From NCBI GenBank assembly GCA_963971225.1, contig OZ020267.1, positions 65,810,577 through 65,874,576 of the forward strand: 64,000 nt of DNA. The letters are read 5' to 3'. The position numbers and the translations under genes were made by a program. This DNA is from Melieria omissa. Taxonomy: Eukaryota; Arthropoda; Insecta; Diptera; Ulidiidae. Shown piece after piece: positions 58,906 to 64,000 of the stretch; the stretch's first letter is position 1; every line of letters starts with the position of its first letter. The notes under the pieces are model-generated. The model had not been told where the DNA came from. It worked only from the letters and a program-made list of their open reading frames with translations, and made no database searches.

Positions 58906-60404
58906 ATTAAAGAATTGTGAACGACATACAAACTGTTTTGCCAAGAATTGAGACCCCGTGAGAAACTGAGAAACACGCGTGACATTAAAAATGTTAAATT
59001 AGTTTATTTAAGGAAATTGTGACAATATGAAGTCCTATTTTTATATAATTTCCTAAAACATTCCAAACATCTATCGTTTTCATGCATTAAATGTCACTCA
59101 AACCAGATCAAGTAATTCCTAAAAATTTTTCAAAATTTTTTTTAAAATAATGATAAAAAGTATTTTAGAACGCTCGCTAAACAATCTGCCCACCAGGCCA
59201 TCAAATAAAAACGCAATCAGGCCCTAAAACGCAGTAAATTCAAATCATGCAACGCTTCACTTCACACCACACCAAAACCATCGACAAACTCATCACCTCT
59301 AGTGGCCTTTGGCAGCCACACTAAACCACAACACCATACAATGCCATACCACATCGTACATCGAATTGTCAATATTGTACAAATTATGTGGCATGACGCT
59401 AACAACAGCATTACCGATGGCACCAACAGCTCCAACACAGGCATCAGCAACACCGATTTCTACACCTAGCTGTGGCCATCAAACTCCATGCTATGTTTTT
59501 GTTATTGTTGTGCGCAAGTTCTTTCTTTTGCAAAGCCCAAAAGCCAGCTGGAAAGCAGAAAAATTAAACGCAGAATGGCAGCGCAACAGCTACAAAACGC
59601 ACACACAGTTACCGGAGCAATGATGGGGAAATTGCTGCAACAAGTGTGTGTGGCAACGCTGCACGCGCAACTGGCCAAGGGGTGAAGCGCGGCAGCGCGC
59701 CGGGCACATAAATGTAAGAAAGATGACCATTATGGTGGTGAATGTGTTTACTACACCATCACCAACGCCACCAACACCACCACCACCAACAACAACAACA
59801 CAACTACAATGGACAGCAAATCATGGCTTAAATAATGATGACTTTAAAGGTAATTTTATAACGATAAAATGTACAACAAGAACCACAGCAGCTATGGCAT
59901 TGCTAGCAAAACTAAACTAGAAGCAGAGCGGAAAGCATAATCTTAATAACTGAAAGACGATTTATTTACGAACGCTCTACGTTCTGCGAAGCCTTGGATT
60001 GTTGGCGGTAGCACAGTGGCGTAGGTGGCGATTGTACGAGGCACAATTTGCGTGGGGCCCACTTGTTTAAATTTTTAAGATATTTTTGACATTTCTAATA
60101 TAAACAGAAAACAATTTACAATTGTGAGAATTGAATTTGATTGATATGAATTTGATTTAAAGTTGACCGGATACTTCTCAAACAAGCAGTCATTGATTTT
60201 GCATTTCGTTTAATTAAGTTAACTGTAAGCATTTATATTTATATAAAAAAGAACTCAAATAGACAAACAAAACAATTAAAATTCAAATAAAAAATGATTA
60301 AATTAAAAAATTAAATTATTGAAAAATAGTAACTAAGAATTGAAATTTTTTAAAACAATAATAAAAACAAATACTTTTCTTGACTTTGGTGCTTTGACCT
60401 TAAG
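58906..60404. other. unique sequence, no gene seen
   Basis: A GC-richer patch at 59240-59720 has overlapping short ORFs without domains, and CCA/CAA runs occur at 59765-59800. CACAGTGGCGTAGG near 60013 resembles the end of the MITE-like repeat at 36047-36362. Confidence 0.5.
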
Positions 60405-61215
60405 TACAGAGGATGTCCTCATATCACATTGCTAGTACGCCTCTCGAGAGGCTAAGCGACTTCACAGACCTTGGCGTAATCTTTGACCCCAAGTTGTCAT
60501 TTGATAATCATGTGAACTTCATTATCTCTAAATCCTACTCTTTGCTAGCATTTGTTCGTCGTAATAGTTTCGAATTCTCTGATCCCTACCTACACCCTCA
60601 AGCTCCTATACACTTCTTTTGTTAGATCTCTTCTAGAGTATGCGTCTTTTGTCTGGAATCCATATTATTCTTCTCAGTGTAATCGTATTGAACGAATTCA
60701 AAAATACTTCTTGAATTTCGGCCTTCGATCTCTAAAGCTTCCAATCCCATTCCTCCGTATCTATCGCGTTGCTGACTCATAAACCTTAAATCACTTGAGA
60801 GTAGAAGAACTATCCTCTCTTTGGTGTTCGTCCATGAGGTTCTTAGTGGTTCTGTTGATTGTCCTCACCTCCTGAGTCTAATTAATTTCAATGTTCCTTC
60901 TCGTGTCCTCCGTCACTATGACTTTTTTGTCATATCTCCCTGCAGGTCTAATTACGCTTTGAATGCCCCTTTGGTGAGAGCGCATTCCGAATTTAACAAG
61001 ATTTGTGGTTCTCTTAACTTCGATCTTTCGATTTCCAAACAAGAATTAAATTCACGTCTGAATTACTTTTATAAATGACGTTATTCTCATTGTTATTCTA
61101 TTCTTAAGTTTTCTCATTGTTATTCTATTCCAATTGTTATTCTATTTTTAAGTTCTTTTATTGTTGTTTGCTTAGTCTGCATTTACTGTAGACTTGAAAT
61201 AAATGAAATTAAATT
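60405..61215 (+). pseudogene. 5'-truncated Jockey-like LINE, C-terminal RT and 3' tail
   Basis: Three plus frames join into one reverse-transcriptase C-terminus. First comes DFTDLGVIFDPKLSFDNHV, with ISKSYSLLAFVRR (60413 frame); then LYTSFVRSLLEYASFVWNPY, with NRIERIQKYFLNFGLR (60552 frame); then NLKSLESRRTILSLVFVHEV, ending in NYFYK and a stop at 61076-61078. This is the thumb region of Jockey/CR1-type LINEs. The first shift is a 4-bp duplication of CTAC near 60589; the second is a one-base loss near 60780. No RNase H or zinc knuckle follows, unlike the other LINEs in the window. A short 3' UTR has AATAAA at 61198-61203 and runs into an A/T-rich tail. Confidence 0.88.
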
Positions 61216-61513
61216 AAATTGAATAAATAAAAAATATAATAATAAATATACAAATTAATTAACTAATTAATTATTAGCTAATTAATTAATTAGTCAAATT
61301 AATTAACTAATTAATTATTAACTAATTAATTAATTAGTCAAATTAATTAACTAATTAATTATTAACTAATTAATTAACTAATTAATTATTAACTAATTAA
61401 TTAATTAATTAATTAAAATTTAAATAACAAAAAAGTTAACGAAAATAATTAAAATGAAATTTATTAATAGTAACTATTATTTAAAATTGTAAATGTTTTA
61501 AAAATAATAATAA
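61216..61513. repeat. AATTAATTAA-rich tandem repeat
   Basis: From about 61252 to 61420 units such as AACTAATTAATTATTAACTA alternate with GTCAAATTAATT, giving about three imperfect ~52-bp copies. The unit is packed with TAATTA, the core recognised by many homeodomains. It may have grown from the A/T tail of the LINE. Confidence 0.8.
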
Positions 61514-61517
61514 TTAA

Positions 61518-61600
61518 CCCTTTGCACTCGAGCGGCGCTGATACGAAATCGTTTGGAGTTGCTGGTTCGCGCAAGCGAAAAAGGCCTCGAGTGCAAAGGG
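61518..61600. mobile_element. 83-bp piggyBac-like micro-MITE with TTAA duplications
   Basis: TTAA stands on both sides (61514-61517 and 61601-61604). Between them the ends are perfect inverted repeats CCCTTTGCACTCGAG (15 bp). The CCC start and the TTAA target are the signature of the piggyBac superfamily. The 53-bp centre is GC-rich in an AT-rich setting and has its own hairpin, TTCGC-GCAA-GCGAA (about 61566-61579). No coding capacity. It is unusually small for such an element. Confidence 0.8.
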
Positions 61601-61604
61601 TTAA

Positions 61605-64000
61605 TAATAAATAATAATGTAATAATAAAAAAAAAATAATGACCATATTTATGGTTAGTTAGAAAATATTGGTTCTATTTTTATTTTCCATTTGATTGAT
61701 CAAATTTAAATAACGAAAAATTAAACAAAAATTAATTCTAATTAAAATATAATATAAATTAAAAACACAAAAAACTATATTTATGAAAAAAATTCATTCT
61801 GGTTAAGATTATTTAAAAAATAGTAATTACGCTTATACATTATTTTACCATAAAACCATAATTATAATAACTAAAAATATAAATAATAATTACATAATTT
61901 TTTTCTATTTTATTTCTCATTTGATTCAAGACTATTTCAATTTTCATTACAAAACATCTAGAAAAATTAGCCGAAAAATTCTAAAATTTCCCAGCGCCCC
62001 CACTAAACAGCGGCCCAATGCATTGTTTGACTACACTGCTGACTTCCAAAGAACTTGGCTATGATTTATGGACTACGAGTAGTGTGAGCAATGAACTGAA
62101 CTGGAGGCTGGCAGAAGCGCACAGCGGCAGTCAAATCGGCGCAGTAACGTGAACGTGAACGCAAGTTACAACTAACTGTAAATTCTAGCTTGTTTTTCTA
62201 GTTCCAATTAAATGGCAACGAACAGCACAGCACAGCACAGCACAGAAGTCTTCTAGATGCAGAGGGGCCAAAAAGAACTGACGAACAAACAGACAGACAA
62301 ACAGACAACGAACGGACAATGCTCGGACGCGTACAATGTACGCTTGAGCGCGCATTCGTCGTTGCAAAACTGCAAAACCAGTTGAGAATTCCAGCACAAG
62401 TCGAAACGGTAGAAAATAAGACAAGAAAATATGTTTAGCTGTGCCTAAACATGGCAAAAACAATTTCCAACGCTGCTGTCGACTCACGACTGGAAGAATA
62501 CGGAAGAGGAACACAAACTTGCAAGAAAGTGCGGCTCCGAAAAAAAAACAAAACGAGGGGAGGTAAAGTCATTTACCTCGACTTGCCGAGACTGAGCCAT
62601 GGAGCCACAGAAAATGGCCAACTCTGCATTGGCTGCAACAAATTCTGGCTTAAAATTCCAAGCAGCAACAGCAGAAGAAATACGTTGTTATAATACAAAG
62701 TTGCCGTGTTGTTGAGGTTTATAAATTAACCCAGAAAAAAGAGATGTTGCTCTACGTGCCAAACTGGCTGGATGGCATTTGCGTTAGAACAAATTTGCAT
62801 AACAAATCAAATGTGTTGTAGAAGTGAGGCTTTGGCGAAAAAATCAAAAAAAAAGATGTCAGCCATCCAGCCCACAAACAACATCGAGTCGTGTTTGTCC
62901 AAATGAGGGCAATACCTTTAAAAGCACAACACACGCCAACAACTATGTAGCATAACAACGACAACAACAACAACAACAACAAAATAAGCTAACGATCAAC
63001 ATGAGCAACAAATTGGCCGCCGTAAAACGATCGACCGACCGACACTCTTTGGCCAGCCAGTGCATTCTAAGCCAGGCTTTTCAACACCTTCACGCGCCTC
63101 CTCTCTTAGCCATTCTCGCTCTTCCGCGCGCTGTCTTTCACTGGAGCACGCTCAGCACTTTGACGGCCCGTTTACGGGCTCAGCCAACTTTCCAGTCAGA
63201 CTACTTTAAGTTCGTTCACACCGCAGCCTCATTTCGCTGACTATTGTACGGTTGTTGTTGTTGTTGTTGTTGTTGCTGCTTCTTCCTATTGTTGCTGTTG
63301 CGCTGTGATTGTTGTGTTGTACAATACGTGTGTGCGGTTGTAGAGGCTTTTTTTGCTTTGCTTTTTTGTTTAGTCGCATGAAAATGCTTTTCGTATGCGG
63401 TCATAACAAATCACCAACAACAGCAACAACAGCAACTACAAAATATTGGAGTTCGTGTGCCAAATAGCGCAGCACGATCGCTTACACATTGTCGTACGCT
63501 CGCTCTCTATCTCTCTCTCTCTGTTTGATGATCTCTCACTTTTGGCCAATTTTGCAGCCAACATTTGTTGTTGTTGTTACCTGATCGTGTCATTAACTAC
63601 CTACGAGCCACTTTTGGCCCATAATGCGGCCATCAATTGCCCGCAAACTGCACAGCAGCCACAAAGCGTTCACACACGCGATCATCGTCATCGTCTGGCT
63701 GGGCTCTCTATTGCCAACAACGCCTGCAACTACTACTACAGTTAACCCTTTAGAATTATGGCCAATATGGCGTGGCAAGTCCTGATTTTAAGCGCACATT
63801 TAGCGGCGTTGATGTGCCGTGACGTTGTCGGCTGGCAGCTGTTCAGCACGTTCAGTCCGCACTTATCGCCGCATTCGAGCGCATTTTACGAGCATCTCAA
63901 TTTTCCTGCTCGCCTTTTCGCAGCGCGCATTTTAGTTCCCCCCGCGCTCCACCACGCACCAAGTCAATCCTTTATAAAACGACTTTGAGGTGCAATGAAA
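61605..64000. other. unique sequence, GC-richer from 62 kb, no certain gene
   Basis: AT-rich to about 61980, then GC-richer. GTT runs are at 63250-63277 and CAA runs at 62955-62980. Two small ORFs with fair start context (62451-62693 and 63758-63988, plus strand) are weak candidates. A TATAAAA is at about 63972-63978 close to the window end. Confidence 0.45.
62451..62693 (+). CDS. hypothetical small ORF, weak candidate
   Basis: The ATG is in AAACATGGCA, a good context, and opens 80 codons. The product has a basic central stretch (KKVRLRKKNKTRGGK) and a C-terminal CIGCNK pair of cysteines. An AGGTAAAG donor-like sequence lies inside (about 62560), so this could be a 5' exon, not a full gene. 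There is no domain I recognise and no support beyond context and length. Confidence 0.15.
   Translation: MAKTISNAAVDSRLEEYGRGTQTCKKVRLRKKNKTRGGKVIYLDLPRLSHGATENGQLCIGCNKFWLKIPSSNSRRNTLL

Noticed and set aside
1..64000. CRISPR array, bacterial operon or viral genome
   Set aside because: No repeat-spacer pattern, ribosome binding sites or compact gene arrangement; splice signals, SINEs and LINEs point to an insect nuclear genome.

Overview
This looks like nuclear DNA of a higher fly (Diptera), most probably a tephritid fruit fly or a close acalyptrate relative. The reasons are dense CAA/GTT trinucleotide runs, an AT-rich background broken by GC-richer unique islands, tRNA-headed SINE copies with a body I associate with tephritid genomes, mariner, Tc1 and piggyBac-like elements, and decayed LINE tails. 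There is no bacterial gene, operon, rRNA gene, intact tRNA gene or CRISPR array. The species call is inference.

The window is almost entirely non-coding. The one host coding exon I can defend is on the minus strand at 54398-54541: an ATG in a good fly context, 48 codons, then a consensus GTAAGT donor. Its 5' UTR and promoter should lie at higher coordinates (about 54.6-57.7 kb). No partner exon is evident below it, so 1-54391 may be one very large first intron. I do not recognise the protein. Other short ORFs are listed only as weak candidates.

Mobile elements from left to right: a SINE-like head (2991-3085); a Tc1-like element turned into a giant 1.6-kb foldback (4079-5717); an internally deleted mariner (6149-6904); a 252-bp MITE (18865-19116) beside a LINE RNase H fragment (19271-19530); a LINE 3' tail with a 23-bp minisatellite (22795-22925) next to a tandem SINE pair (22950-23430); two LINE 3' ends facing tail to tail (25820-26405); a MITE-like repeat and a second SINE (36047-36695); a mariner relic interrupted by a solo LTR (36802-37808); a Jockey-like LINE 3' end (60405-61215); and an 83-bp piggyBac-like micro-element with TTAA duplications (61518-61600).

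Tandem arrays are numerous. They include a ~112-bp satellite whose units alternate between two types (11505-12455), a ~24-bp minisatellite built round the palindrome TCGCTYAAGCGA with higher-order duplications (44570-45870), three long pentanucleotide fields (987-1740, 40376-41010, 52645-53082), and several 3-4 copy arrays of 120-260 bp units. The GC-richer unique islands between them (for example 7.8-11.5, 24.4-25.8, 29.3-36.0, 46.3-48.1, 50.0-52.6 and 62.0-64.0 kb) show no coding support and are the natural places for enhancers if this is a large intron.
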